From positions 71,655,472-71,719,471 of the forward strand of contig CM054134.1 in the NCBI GenBank assembly GCA_028751875.1: a stretch of 64,000 nt of DNA, in the 5' to 3' direction. The notes below the pieces were generated by a model. The model made no database searches and was not told the DNA's origin. It was given only the letters and a program-made list of their open reading frames with translations. The first letter of the stretch is position 1; every line of letters begins with the position of its first letter. The stretch is from Rapana venosa (taxonomy: Eukaryota; Mollusca; Gastropoda; Neogastropoda; Muricidae). Positions 35,701-41,399 of the stretch are shown here, piece by piece. Position numbers and translations under genes: made by a program.

Positions 35701-37138
35701 ATACCAAGTATTTTCTGCAGTGTCTTTCAGTTTCACACCTACTGACTTTAAAAAATAATAAAAAATCGAAATGAAGACAGATCTACATAAAACTTTCTGT
35801 ACTTGTTAAGTTGTGAATAAAAATTCAATATTTCTTCGTTTGACTCTTGTGTGACTTGTTGTTGTGGAATGCTGATGGCGATGATGTTGCGGTTGTTGTT
35901 GGCTACGGTGGTTATGCAATAATTTTTAAAATATGACTATTTCAAGAGGTAAAGAATTGTAAAGATGAAGTGAAATAAAATCAAACATGCAAAATAAGTA
36001 ATAATGTTCAGATAATATTAGAATAACATGCAATCACACTCACAAACAAGCATACAGGCTGACGAACAAACAGCCATTGAAATCAGGTCACGGTTTGTTC
36101 CAATTTTATTTTGCACTTCGTCAGTGAAAAACAGAAGAAAAAACCCCATCATACTACCCACGAGTCACTAGCATCGTTTTGCAAGTTTCTGGAGCCACAA
36201 TTTTCACGAAATTCTTTCATTTTAAGCCAGTCACAGTCATATGCCCCCCTCGGCAGGATCGTTGTTTACACCACTGTCATAGTCGTCTTCATCACTCGAA
36301 TCACCAATAAACACAGCACATCGATTCCACTCTGCAACTCTTGAATCCTCTGTTCAGCTTCTAAGTCCATTTCAGTCCACATAAGTTCAGATTCTGCCAT
36401 TATTTTCACAGAAAATCCTCCAAAAAGTTCGTTGAAGCAGTCGCCATATTGATGCAGCTCCCTCCAAAAATTGTTACTCGATGACATCGCCGTAAAATCG
36501 GCACCAAAATCGATCAACTGAAGCGAAAATTGCAAATGGCGGCAGCTACACTATCTTGGAGCTCACTGCGCATGTCTAAAGCGATAAGGGGTGTGAGACC
36601 ATGGTATATAAATAGCGCAAAGGGAGACACTGGGTGTCCCCAGGTATTCGGCGGGCACACCCGCCCGCGGCTTCGCGGACCAAGTAGTAAGAGGGCGGGT
36701 CAACCCGCCGACGGTAGTAGGAGAGTTAAACCTTATTTTGGTTATTGGTGGGTTGTTTTATTTGGGGGGGGGGGGAGCTCATAAATGTTGATTTCTTGTG
36801 TTTTGTTCTGCATCATCTTTCCTTTAAAAAAAATTGTAAAATGTTTAGGTGGTTACTATTATATGACAGTAACCTACACAATTTTATCAACATTTTCATT
36901 ACTTTCAGCATGCAATGCATAATTTTAGACAACAGTTATGCAGTTAGTGAATTTATCAAAATGTGTTACTTAAACTCTCTTATTTATTTACCCACGTATC
37001 AGTAAACAGGTCTAGCTGAATGTGTTCAGGAAAGTAAAGTGACTTCGATTTTTGCTCTTTTTTGCAGAGGCACTGGACTCAAGTGGAGTGGAGAAAAAGA
37101 AAAAGAAGAAAAAGAAGAGCAAGGAACAGGAACTGTGA
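2116..37138 (+). CDS. NOP58: Nucleolar protein 58, box C/D snoRNP core protein (15 spliced exons)
   Basis: Joined exons: 2116-2160, 7555-7631, 12025-12077 (or its identical copy 14711-14763), 15494-15618, 16651-16778, 17216-17280, 17977-18111, 20117-20262, 26173-26299, 29745-29908, 30875-31015, 33481-33542, 34199-34365, 35101-35217, 37068-37138. All junctions are GT-AG and phase-consistent, giving 540 residues against about 529 in human. The N-terminus [15 protein letters not shown] is the NOP5 N-terminal domain. A NOSIC region follows around residues 160-215 and a Nop domain around 250-400, with [36 protein letters not shown] and [13 protein letters not shown]. The tail from about 420 is lysine/glutamate-rich (KKE/D type). 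The protein binds box C/D snoRNAs with fibrillarin, NOP56 and 15.5K for rRNA 2'-O-methylation in the nucleolus. Its own introns carry nine C/D snoRNA copies. Confidence 0.96.
5002..5286 (+). mobile_element. tRNA-headed SINE with 12-bp target-site duplication
   Basis: The head reads like a tRNA, with A-box-like TGGTCGAGTGG (5011-5021) and B-box GGTTCGATCC (5056-5065). A body follows (CCTGGGAAAGACACTTTACT, then a GTGTACAAGTGGGTACC block) that also occurs in other molluscan SINEs. It is flanked by perfect copies of ATATATAATAAA at 4990-5001 and 5287-5298, which prove insertion by target-primed reverse transcription. It sits in NOP58 intron 1, sense to the gene. Confidence 0.88.
5690..7190 (+). 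mobile_element. 5'-truncated L2-like LINE, decayed
   Basis: Translated pieces, with several frameshifts and stops, follow the order of an L2/CR1-clade reverse transcriptase: [18 protein letters not shown] near 5708, a degraded FYADDTQ block near 6105, and the LRSLHWLSV...[12 protein letters not shown] tail near 6640-6720. It ends in an (ATT)n tail at 7168-7190. A fuller copy of the same family lies at 55100-57115 in TMEM41A. It is not autonomous in this state. Confidence 0.8.
7555..7631 (+). CDS. NOP58: NOP58 exon 2
   Basis: Encodes residues 16 to 41 ([17 protein letters not shown]...), part of the NOP5 N-terminal domain. The acceptor is TTTTTCAG and the donor GTAAGT, ending after two bases of a codon. 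The ATG at its start is internal, since exon 1 supplies the true start. Intron 2 begins here and runs to 12024, or to 14710 if the downstream exon 3 copy is used. Confidence 0.93.
7734..8280. repeat. Two fragments of a dispersed repeat (GAGGATAATGGAATAAGCAC motif)
   Basis: The phrase TTTTAT(C/T)GAGGATAATGGAATAAGC with a following CATGTGCTTTTTTACATCC occurs at 7738 and, more diverged, at 8212. It recurs at 47750 and 48190 and partly at 10395. It is therefore a dispersed repeat, not unique intron sequence. It joins onto the tRNA-bodied SINE family in at least the 47.7 kb copy. Boundaries are approximate. Confidence 0.5.
8541..8623 (+). ncRNA. Box C/D snoRNA, family A copy 1 (NOP58 intron 2)
   Basis: The C box is GTGATGTA (8548-8555) and the D box CTGA (8614-8617). 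They are closed by the terminal stem GGCCAC (8541-8546) with GTGGTC (8618-8623), which pairs with one G-T wobble. A C'-like ATGATGGA lies at 8587-8594, after a degenerate D' (TTGA). The guide candidate upstream of D' is AATCCCAGCTCGC. From memory it can pair with LSU rRNA GUGAGCUGGGUUU, with one G-U and one mismatch; that target is inference. It is one of six copies in this intron. Confidence 0.8.
8811..9060 (+). mobile_element. tRNA-headed SINE, family S2
   Basis: A B-box-like GGTTCTGGGTTTGAGTCCCA (8863-8882) is followed by the S2 body (GAGATGAGAATATAAACCG, then GTCGGAATGCGGCTACCTTAA) and a G-rich patch at 9007-9021. The same order is seen at 57815-58210. Related bodies occur at 14870-15345, 41400-41850, 47745-48060 and 59433-59650. 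It lies between snoRNA copies A1 and A2. Confidence 0.65.
9401..9483 (+). ncRNA. Box C/D snoRNA, family A copy 2
   Basis: C box TGATGT (9409-9414) and D box CTGA (9474-9477). The terminal stem here is GACCTT with GAGGTC. The distal pairs differ from the GACCAC/GTGGTC of other copies, yet pairing is kept because both arms changed. Such compensatory change is strong evidence for a functional RNA fold. The guide AATCCCAGCTCGC is unchanged, while the C' region is diverged (CTCAGTGGA). Confidence 0.82.
9830..9914 (+). ncRNA. Box C/D snoRNA, family A copy 3
   Basis: Perfect 6-bp terminal stem GACCAC (9830-9835) with GTGGTC (9909-9914). C box TGATGT (9838-9843) and D box CTGA (9905-9908). The guide AATCCCAGCTCGC is intact. 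The segment after it differs (TTAGTTTTTCTACTAAAGGG), so the D'/C' half is the variable part of the family. Confidence 0.8.
10597..10678 (+). ncRNA. Box C/D snoRNA, family A copy 4
   Basis: Stem GGCCAC (10597-10602) with GTGGTC (10673-10678), C box TGATGT (10605-10610), D box CTGA (10669-10672). It is two bases shorter than copies 1-3 between the C box and the guide. It shares the short form and its flanks with copies 5 and 6, which shows that those three came from a larger segmental duplication. Confidence 0.8.
11646..11727 (+). ncRNA. Box C/D snoRNA, family A copy 5
   Basis: Stem GACCAC (11646-11651) with GTGGTC (11722-11727) and D box CTGA (11718-11721). The interior is identical to copy 4. 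It lies about 300 bases upstream of exon 3a. The flanks on both sides resemble those of copy 4, at lower identity. Confidence 0.8.
12025..12077 (+). CDS. NOP58: NOP58 exon 3, upstream copy (3a)
   Basis: Joined to exon 2 it reads [18 protein letters not shown], matching the conserved NOP5 domain (human IVKLKHFEKFQDTAEALA). The acceptor is TTGCAG and the donor GTATGT. It is 53 nt long, not a multiple of three, and identical to the copy at 14711-14763. Splicing both copies in would shift the frame, so a working mRNA must use one only. Confidence 0.85.
12150..13409 (+). mobile_element. piggyBac-type (TTAA) element, right end missing; transposase pseudogene
   Basis: It begins with TTAACCCTTTCCC at 12150, the classic TTAA target plus CCC terminus. 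A run of CCCGCCG-type subterminal repeats follows (12173-12232). An ORF relic starts [15 protein letters not shown] at 12432 with an acidic stretch and an early stop. A second block at 12781-13075 ([45 protein letters not shown]) is the piggyBac transposase N-terminal/core entry region. The catalytic DDE part is absent. No matching GGGTTAA end is found; the element stops where duplication unit 2 begins. Confidence 0.85.
14329..14410 (+). ncRNA. Box C/D snoRNA, family A copy 6
   Basis: Duplicate of copy 5, carried by the 1.4-kb duplication. Stem GACCAC (14329-14334) with GTGGTC (14405-14410), C box TGATGT (14337-14342), D box CTGA (14401-14404). No substitution inside the RNA relative to copy 5. 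Confidence 0.8.
14711..14763 (+). CDS. NOP58: NOP58 exon 3, downstream copy (3b)
   Basis: All 53 nt are identical to exon 3a, with the same acceptor and donor. Either copy splices in frame between exon 2 (two bases of a codon) and exon 4. As the copy nearest exon 4 it may be the one normally used, but nothing in the sequence decides this. Confidence 0.85.
14870..15345 (-). mobile_element. tRNA-bodied SINE, family S2, minus strand
   Basis: Read on the - strand from 15345, the head GGCAACCTAGTGGTTACAGC is followed by GACTACAAACCAAGGCCCC and the GCACACATGTTAAAAACC body. The tail has AGTCAGAATGCAGCTACC, poly-purine and ACCAATG...GAGC blocks to about 14880. The same parts occur in other S2 copies. 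A C-run at 15336-15350 and an A-rich tract at 15351-15420 adjoin it. It lies in NOP58 intron 3. Confidence 0.65.
15494..15618 (+). CDS. NOP58: NOP58 exon 4
   Basis: Encodes residues to 100: [20 protein letters not shown] and then [14 protein letters not shown], the conserved ADAKLG block of the NOP5/NOP56 family. Acceptor TTTACAG, donor GTAAGA. It ends on a codon boundary. Confidence 0.95.
15849..16064. mobile_element. Short inverted-repeat element (MITE-like)
   Basis: The ends TCGATAACCCTGAGC (15849) and GCTAAGGGTTATTGA (to 16064) are inverted repeats with two mismatches. Inside, GTCTTGCTGGCCTG (15892-15905) and CAGGCCAGCAAGAC (15982-15995) form a perfect 14-bp inverted repeat. At about 216 bp with no coding content it looks like a non-autonomous DNA element or a foldback. 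A target duplication was not resolved. Confidence 0.5.
16651..16778 (+). CDS. NOP58: NOP58 exon 5
   Basis: Reads [20 protein letters not shown], then [20 protein letters not shown]. The NELMRxIRSQ block is diagnostic of NOP58. Acceptor GTGCAG, donor GTGTGT. Two bases of a codon are carried into exon 6. A short CA repeat follows at 16856-16879 in intron 5. Confidence 0.95.
17216..17280 (+). CDS. NOP58: NOP58 exon 6
   Basis: Encodes [20 protein letters not shown] and AI, almost identical to the human segment ([18 protein letters not shown]). This is the start of the NOSIC region. Acceptor TTTCAG, donor GTAAGT. Confidence 0.96.
17977..18111 (+). CDS. NOP58: NOP58 exon 7
   Basis: Encodes [20 protein letters not shown] and [18 protein letters not shown], with the REWYxWHFPEL signature of the NOSIC domain, which binds box C/D RNA and partners. 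Donor GTGAGT. Intron 7 (18112-20116) holds a 30-base G-run near 18251-18280 and no recognised gene or complete element. Confidence 0.96.
18250..18280 (+). repeat. Poly-G tract
   Basis: About 31 consecutive Gs in NOP58 intron 7, transcribed as G-rich RNA and so able to form a G-quadruplex. A shorter run lies at 18184-18195. Similar tracts occur across the window. Confidence 0.95.
20117..20262 (+). CDS. NOP58: NOP58 exon 8
   Basis: Reads [20 protein letters not shown], then [20 protein letters not shown]. The AEISMGxEISxED block is highly conserved in NOP58. Acceptor CAACAG, donor GTACAC (weaker than the others). Intron 8 (20263-26172) contains a nested TTAA element and LINE remnants. Confidence 0.95.
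20477..23161. mobile_element. 2.7-kb TTAA (piggyBac-type) DNA element with perfect TIRs
   Basis: Its ends are perfect 16-bp inverted repeats: TTAACCCTAGTAGCGC (20477-20492) and GCGCTACTAGGGTTAA (23146-23161). The TTAA target is duplicated at both ends, as piggyBac insertion requires. The right subterminal region has two copies of GGAATATTCCGGGAWCCG (23086-23103 and 23129-23146), possibly transposase binding sites. No intact transposase remains; a short acidic coding relic on the - strand near 22800-22900 is possible. A LINE is nested inside (20841-22413). Confidence 0.88.
20841..22413 (-). mobile_element. 5'-truncated non-LTR retrotransposon nested in the TTAA element
   Basis: On the - strand, RT-domain sequence near the 5' end reads [20 protein letters not shown] and [16 protein letters not shown], the 'GKSAGxDxIPAE' motif of RTs. 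Near the 3' end come [11 protein letters not shown] and [11 protein letters not shown], the usual C-terminus of this group. A (TAGA)n tail at 20841-20858 closes it. An 11-bp target duplication, TTCTTGACATT, flanks it at 20830-20840 and 22414-22424. Frameshifts make it inactive. Confidence 0.9.
23700..23975 (+). mobile_element. LINE C-terminal remnant
   Basis: One + frame reads [20 protein letters not shown] at about 23897-23956, the Cys/His zinc-binding tail of Jockey/Ingi-type LINE proteins. [14 protein letters not shown] precedes it in another frame. It is short, frameshifted and inactive. A G-run lies at 23247-23271, between the TTAA element and this remnant. Confidence 0.6.
23990..24152. 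repeat. Compound (CA)n-(CT)n microsatellite
   Basis: CA repeats (23990-24020 and 24042-24065) pass directly into CT repeats (24065-24152) with a few interruptions. The rest of intron 8, 24153-26172, is AT-rich and shows nothing I can name. Confidence 0.95.
26173..26299 (+). CDS. NOP58: NOP58 exon 9
   Basis: Encodes [20 protein letters not shown] and [20 protein letters not shown], the core of the Nop domain that binds the 15.5K-RNA complex. Acceptor GGTACAG, donor GTAAGT. The third-base G of the HAG glycine codon is split into exon 10. Confidence 0.97.
26430..28900 (+). mobile_element. Jockey/Ingi-like LINE with RT and RNase H, decayed
   Basis: In order: a pre-RT segment ([20 protein letters not shown], 26490s), RT motifs ([13 protein letters not shown] at 26865-26903; [10 protein letters not shown] with the YADD catalytic motif at about 26955-26985), a [14 protein letters not shown] block (27210-27245), a thumb region to about 27690, an RNase H start ([16 protein letters not shown], 28224-28271) and a Cys/His tail ([10 protein letters not shown], 28790). 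It has internal deletions and frameshifts, and SINE S1 is inserted in it. It lies sense in NOP58 intron 9. Confidence 0.85.
27883..28212 (+). mobile_element. (GAA)-tailed short retroelement S1 inside the LINE RNase H domain
   Basis: A perfect 11-bp target duplication, ATTTAAAAGTG, flanks it at 27872-27882 and 28213-28223. Without the insert the LINE frame reads ...[10 protein letters not shown]..., so the insertion split the RNase H domain exactly. The 330-bp element starts with a hairpin-prone GGGATGCTG...GCATCCCC pair around a TATAAATAG motif (27912-27920) and ends in (GAA)n. No clear tRNA A/B boxes are visible. Other copies lie at 54162-54492 and 1-371. Confidence 0.9.
29745..29908 (+). 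CDS. NOP58: NOP58 exon 10
   Basis: Encodes [20 protein letters not shown], then [20 protein letters not shown] and [15 protein letters not shown], the most conserved part of the Nop domain. Acceptor GGTACAG, donor GTGAAG (weak). Intron 10 (29909-30874) carries snoRNA B1 48 bases after the donor. Confidence 0.97.
29956..30032 (+). ncRNA. Box C/D snoRNA, family B copy 1 (SNORD70-like), intron 10
   Basis: C box GTGATGA (29964-29970), D' CTGA (29984-29987), C' TGATGT (29993-29998), D CTGA (30022-30025). The 7-bp terminal stem is GGCAGCC (29956-29962) with GGCTGTC (30026-30032). The D guide ATTCGTCACTACC is complementary to 18S rRNA GGTAGTGACGA. The fifth base before D pairs with the A of GGUA, remembered as human A512, the SNORD70 site. 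Its D' guide differs from copies 2 and 3. Confidence 0.85.
30875..31015 (+). CDS. NOP58: NOP58 exon 11
   Basis: Encodes [20 protein letters not shown] and then the coiled-coil-like [17 protein letters not shown], the end of the Nop domain. Acceptor GTTACAG, donor GTAAGT, codon boundary. Intron 11 (31016-33480) holds a TTAA element, two snoRNAs and a tandem repeat. Confidence 0.96.
31134..32217. mobile_element. 1.08-kb TTAA element, subfamily T2, copy 1
   Basis: TTAACTCTTCTACTACCG (31134) and CGGTAGTAGGAGAGTTAA (to 32217) are inverted ends with one mismatch in 18. The right end has a GC-rich hairpin block (GGCGGGCACACCCGCC, 32138-32153, and GGGCGGGTCAACCCGCC, 32181-32197). The - strand carries a short relic, [20 protein letters not shown] (from about 31965), followed in a shifted frame by an acidic [11 protein letters not shown] stretch, typical of a piggyBac transposase N-terminus. 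The catalytic core is deleted, so it is non-autonomous. Confidence 0.88.
32446..32522 (+). ncRNA. Box C/D snoRNA, family B copy 2 (SNORD70-like), intron 11
   Basis: Textbook layout: C ATGATGA (32454-32460), D' CTGA (32475-32478), C' TGATGT (32483-32488), D CTGA (32512-32515). The terminal stem GATTGCC/GGCAATC extends to 9 bp with flanking CT/AG. The D guide ATTCGTCACTACC is the same as in copy 1 and matches the 18S segment GGTAGTGACGA. Confidence 0.9.
32881..33010 (+). repeat. 50-bp tandem repeat
   Basis: 32881-32930 and 32931-32980 are 50-bp units (TCTCTTACAAGTGATGGTGT start) that differ by one base. Partial, diverged units continue to about 33010. Related TAAATGACTTGGTGTAC words reappear at 33192-33215. 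Confidence 0.85.
33058..33165 (+). mobile_element. 3' tail of an L2-like LINE
   Basis: The phrase AAGCGCTTTGGTTTGTTTG and the following ATAAATTCTATATA match the 3' end of the LINE at 55100-57115. Only the 3' terminal 100 bases or so are present, as expected for a severely 5'-truncated insertion. Confidence 0.6.
33311..33387 (+). ncRNA. Box C/D snoRNA, family B copy 3 (SNORD70-like), intron 11
   Basis: C ATGATGA (33319-33325), D CTGA (33377-33380), stem GATTGCC (33311-33317) with GGCAATC (33381-33387). Boxes D' and C' and the ATTCGTCACTACC guide are kept. Substitutions fall in the linkers (AATACAGC for AACACATT). It ends 93 bases before the exon 12 acceptor, a usual distance for intron-processed C/D RNAs. 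The second one in the same intron is unusual. Confidence 0.9.
33481..33542 (+). CDS. NOP58: NOP58 exon 12
   Basis: Encodes [20 protein letters not shown], a poorly conserved linker corresponding to human ISGTGKALAKTEKYEHKS. Acceptor AATTTCAG, donor GTAAGT. Two codon bases pass to exon 13. A SINE-like tRNA-headed segment lies at 33690-33860 in the next intron. Confidence 0.88.
33690..33860 (+). mobile_element. Possible tRNA-headed SINE fragment
   Basis: CAGTGGTCTAGAGGT (33700) and AGGTTCAATTC (33741) resemble A and B boxes. A GTTGCCTTGGTGGTGGC segment follows, and the end ACCACTAGGCTATCCCGC also reads as the head of a second, opposing copy. It is diverged, and the family assignment to S2 is tentative. 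Confidence 0.45.
34199..34365 (+). CDS. NOP58: NOP58 exon 13
   Basis: Encodes [20 protein letters not shown], then a charged stretch ([20 protein letters not shown]) and acidic-serine residues. The TYxxxxDSTLP motif is conserved with human (TYDPSGDSTLP). Basic clusters are likely nuclear/nucleolar localisation signals. Acceptor TTTACAG, donor GTGAGT. Confidence 0.94.
34781..34866 (+). repeat. 22-bp tandem repeat, four units
   Basis: CATAGTTGACTGCATAGTTG plus GT is repeated without change in three full units after a 20-bp first unit. It lies in NOP58 intron 13. A G-run sits at 34451-34465 in the same intron. Confidence 0.97.
35101..35217 (+). CDS. NOP58: NOP58 exon 14
   Basis: Encodes [20 protein letters not shown] and [20 protein letters not shown], the lysine-rich C-terminal tail. 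Acceptor GTTTCAG, donor GTGAGT. Intron 14 (35218-37067) has CA repeats (35336-35440), the second T2 TTAA element and a G-run at 36763-36775. Confidence 0.93.
35656..36729. mobile_element. 1.07-kb TTAA element, subfamily T2, copy 2
   Basis: Near-identical to 31134-32217 over its whole length, with the same TTAA-bounded ends and hairpin block. Visible differences are a handful of substitutions and a roughly 10-bp deletion near 36493. The two copies sit in introns 11 and 14 of the same gene, in the same orientation. Such high similarity implies recent movement or gene conversion. Confidence 0.9.
37068..37138 (+). CDS. NOP58: NOP58 exon 15 (last, with stop)
   Basis: Encodes [20 protein letters not shown] and QEL, then TGA at 37136-37138. 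This is the second lysine block, as at the human C-terminus. Acceptor TTTTGCAG. Confidence 0.94.
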
Positions 37139-38001
37139 ACGCAGAGTTTTATGAAAGGACAGGACAAGACCTGTAACTGACAATTTGTTTCCACATTTTG
37201 TGTGTGTGTGTGTGTGTGTGCATGCTTAGCAGGGAAAGGGATGCTCATGAGTGTGGGTGTATGTGAGGATGTTCTTGAGTAGGTGTACTTGGGTGTGTGT
37301 GCTGGTGCATTTGTGTGTGTGTGCTTTGCAGGGATGCTCATGAGTGTCTGTAAATGTGGATGTAATCCAGTGGGTGTGCTTGACTGTGGGTGTGTGTGCT
37401 GGTGTGTAAAAACAAAGGGGAAAAATAATTGTGTTTGCTGATGATTGTTTTCATATCTTGAGTTCAGGGCAGCAGTGGAGGGGTGAGGGTTCAGTGTTGA
37501 TTCTAGAGTGTGCCCTTGCGGGATTCCCGCATTTTTTCTTCAAAATTGCCGCAAAACAATGTGGGCAGTGTGCCCTAATGAACGCAAAAAAATTCTGGAC
37601 AGTGTTTTTTTTTTTTTAAAAGTTAGTTGAAGCAGTCGCCATCTTGATGTAGCTCCCTCCAAAAATTGTCACTCGATGACATCACTGTAAAATTCGGCAC
37701 AAAAATCTATCAACTGAAGCGAAAATTGCTAATGGCAGCAGCTACACTATCTGTGAGGTCACTGGGCATGTTTAAAGTGATGAGGTGTGTGAGACCATGG
37801 TGTATAAATAGCGCAAAGGGAGACAGGTATCTCCAGGAATCCGGCGGGCACACCCGCCAGCAGCTTCGCAGATCAAGTAGTAAGCGGGCGGGTCAACTTG
37901 CTGACGGTAGTAGGAGAGTTAAAACATCAGGCAAAAACACTGCCGATCTCCAGGAGGCTGTACAAAATGAAACTCTCCAGAAAGACTTCCATCAGTTAGG
38001 C

Positions 38002-38039
<38 letters not shown>

Positions 38040-40326
38040 GTACCATCTAGGCAAGAAAAAAACACTTTGATATTGGCTTTTACCTCTTGCGTCATCTAGA
38101 TCTATCTCCCCAAGTCTGTGGAAATACAAATTTGACTTTGATCCTTTCTCTCCCTCTCTCCCCTCCATCCCCACTCTCTCATCTGTGTTACAAGTGCTTA
38201 CTGCAGATTAACTGCAACACTTAAAAGTGAAAATTTAATCCTTTTTGCCTATGTATCTGCTTGCTTACTTTGTTTCTCTTCCTTGAGAAAAATAGCAGAA
38301 ACTAAGAATACTGAGGGTACTGTAAGCATATACTTCTTGTCCCCTTTTTGGGAGGGGGGGGGGGGGAAATGCCCCCTACATTTTAGGGGGCCCTTGGGCC
38401 CCTTATTTTGAAATCCTAGAATCAACACTGAGGGTTGTGGTCCCCCCACCCCTTGTCTTTTTATAGATAGGCAAATAAATTCAGGAGAATGTTGATGGCC
38501 ACTACTTCGCAGATAAACTGTGAAAACTACATTGGTTTTCAGTTTACACTTGCATTTTTCATTCTCATTCCCAGGCCAGGTTCTTTGTCGATGCAGTAAT
38601 TAACCATTGTGAGAAAGATTGAGATCTTAGAATTTATTTTTTTTTAAGGAAAGAAAGAAAAAAAGAGCAAAGCATGCTGGTCATACATGGCTTGAATGAT
38701 TCCAGCATTTTTATCCATTGTTGTATATATGCTAAGCCCCACCCTGTCTAAGGAATATTGAATTCACTTCATTTTTGAACAACTCCCTTCTCTTCAATCC
38801 AACCTAACCATGTTGTTTATAGCCCCGCTGACCACAGAGGTCATATCAGGGCTGTCTCCTTGTCAAACTTTAAATCTTGGATTAAAATTATATACAGATT
38901 AAAACTGTGTATAAAACAAAGTCTACGGTCGCTCCTTGTATCACCACCCTGGCCAACCATAAGGAATCCCTTCTCATACAGAACAATAAATACATTCTTT
39001 ACTGTAAAATAACTTGGCTACCCCCCCCCCCATAATCCTCCCATCTCTCGCACACACAGGGGATGCACAAGTGTGTGCCTTCGAGGGTTGAGTGGTGGTG
39101 GCAGTTTTAAAGATTAAATGGGCCACAACTAGGAAATGACTATGGGTGCCAAGACCCAGTTTGGCTAAACTATAAAAAAAGAGTGCACAGATGTGTAACT
39201 GTCAAAATGAGTCGCTTAGCACCTGACCAGCTTTTCTGATGGTAGCCATTTTATGCAGGTCAGCTTATTGATTTTGAGATTTTGATTGATAATAAAACTA
39301 TGTAGCCATTATTCTACCTTGTAATGAAATATCAAAGCATTTTATTCCTTTTGCTTTTAACATGTTTTAAACATATCCAAGCCTTCATTCTGACCCATTA
39401 TGTTAAGCTTGTCAATTTCTCATTTTGTCATGTCCTGTAGTGAATCTTTTCAGTTTGTAATAACTGTTCATAGAGTTGTCCTATTTTCAATCTTTTTAAA
39501 AAAAAATTGAATAGCCCTTTTTATATAAAAAAAATGCAAATCAGTAACATTTCAATAAGTAAACATTGACCTCTGGTGCAATTCAACTCGTTATGTGGTG
39601 AAGCGTTGCATATTACATCACAACAGTGTAAATATGCAACAAAAAATTCCCTTTTTCTTTTGTACAGGTCTGTAGGTTGGATAGGGGACAATGATCCTCC
39701 TTTGTTCACTTTAGGGGGTCCTCTGTGTCCCCCCCCCCCCCCCCTTGTTTTTTTCAAATCTTAGAATCAACACTGCATAAACTAACATGGTTTTGAAGTA
39801 TAAGGCAGTGTGTGACATATACCTGAATGAAATGGTTCAAAAGTCAGTTCTTTGCACATAAATTGTATGCTTGAAATCATGCTCTGGAAAACAAACATTG
39901 TGTATGGGTTTTTTTGTTTAAAAAAAAAATGTGTAGGAAGTACAATCTATTTCGAACTGAATACTATCAGGGTGAATTTTTTTGTTTGTTATCTTTTTTT
40001 ATCTTCATTGACCAGTTTTTATTATCTAAAGTGTTTTTTGTTGTTTTTTTTAACGGAGGTAAAGTTTTAGGCAAAATGAAAACCAGTTTTCTTATTAGAC
40101 AGTAGTTTTATTTGAAATTTCAGTCTTGTAAACTTGACTGTTTTAAAGCAAAGTCTTCTTTTTGTGTTGACTGTTTTAACATTTCTTCTGTTTTTATATT
40201 GATATATGATTTGAAGTCTGTACCAATGAAGTGTTCATGTGCAAAAGCTGACATTGAAGTGGGGAAGTTCTGTCCTCATGTATAATGATTTTAAGTAATC
40301 TGCATTTATAGATCTTTGACAATAAA
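37139..40326 (+). other. NOP58 3' UTR / downstream region
   Basis: No coding gene is seen. AATAAA signals occur at 38474, around 38985 and at 40321; any could end the NOP58 mRNA, and 40321 (AATAAAATACAG) is the clearest by context only. The stretch also holds GT repeats (37200-37219), a truncated T2 element (37623-37922), CT repeats (38003-38036) and G/C-runs at 38347-38366 and 39730-39744. Confidence 0.4.
37623..37922. mobile_element. Truncated, diverged T2 TTAA element
   Basis: It corresponds to the right-hand 300 bp of the two full T2 copies, from GTTGAAGCAGTCGCCAT to GGTAGTAGGAGAGTTAA. More substitutions show that it is older. The left end is absent. Confidence 0.85.
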
Positions 40327-40411
40327 ATACAGAACCGAAACCAACTTGTGATAGCGAGTCATGTGTGACCATGCATCTGAATTTTTAGAAGTAGTTAAAA
40401 CCTATTTTAGA

Positions 40412-40700
40412 CCAGCCGCCATGGCGCAGTGGTTAGCGCCTTGGGTTACGGACTGGAAGGTCGCGGGTTCGATTCCCATTAGAGTCAATGGGGTTTTTCG
40501 GACTCCGGCCGGCTCCTACCCAGAGTGAGTGTGCTGTGGGCTCAGTGGAAAGACTGGGACCACACAGTTGAGCGTCATCCATTTAACGGATGCGAGTTTG
40601 AGAGTGTTGCTCAAATTACCTGACCAACACTGTAGGTGTCTGTATCTCTCTGGCCCGGTTGATGCCGGGATATATTATGATAGTAAGGGTAGAGTACAAC
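40412..40700 (+). mobile_element. tRNA-headed SINE
   Basis: TGGCGCAGTGGTTAGCGC (40421-40438) and GGTTCGATTCC (40466-40476) are Pol III A and B boxes in a tRNA-like spacing. A non-tRNA body follows (ACTCCGGCCGGCTCC, then GAGCGTCATCCATTTAACG). It is not a working tRNA: the acceptor stem does not close. Target duplication not resolved. Confidence 0.75.
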
Positions 40701-41399
40701 CCTGTCAAGTAGTCTCAAAGCATATGCACTTCCACAGCAGCATCATTACGTCATCATTGTCATTGATCATCATGCAATTAAAAATAATTGTCTCTGATTC
40801 GGTGGCCCCAGTTGGTCTGGTCTCATGGTGACCTCAGATTCGGTTTGCCCATACACTTCTGTGCCTGGGGTGAGTTTGTGTCAAAGCCGTTGGGGGTTCG
40901 CGGAGGACGGTCATTGGATGTTGTGGTGGTCCGCAACTGAGCTAATACTGTCGTTAGTAGGGGGCTTAGAAGGTGGTGTCCTGCGTATGTTAGCTCAGAA
41001 CAGGCACCACTGACCACCACCAAAGTGACCCAGCAGCAGTGCAGGGCCCCTCTGGCTGGTGGCCCCATAGTGGCCTGATAGTGATGGGCTCCCTGTGGAC
41101 TTCTGACCCTGAGGATGAGACATAACAAATCTGGGTATGGCTGTGGGATTGGATTGGAATGAGCGGTGGGAAAACAGCAGGACGGGGGACATCACAGAAG
41201 ATGAGGCAGCAAAAAACCCCAAAAAAACAATTTAAGTGTACACGGAAAGTCGGGGACAGTGTTTAGATGGAAGCAACATCTTTTTTTTTTTTTTTTTAAA
41301 AAACACAAAATACACCCTGATCAGTTACTATTATCTTTATGCCTATCAAGCAGTCTTTACACACAAGTGATCTGTTTTTCATTTACTGAACCACAATAG

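Noticed and set aside
40421..40480. tRNA gene at 40.4 kb
   Set aside because: tRNA-like head of a SINE; no proper acceptor stem, and a SINE body follows.
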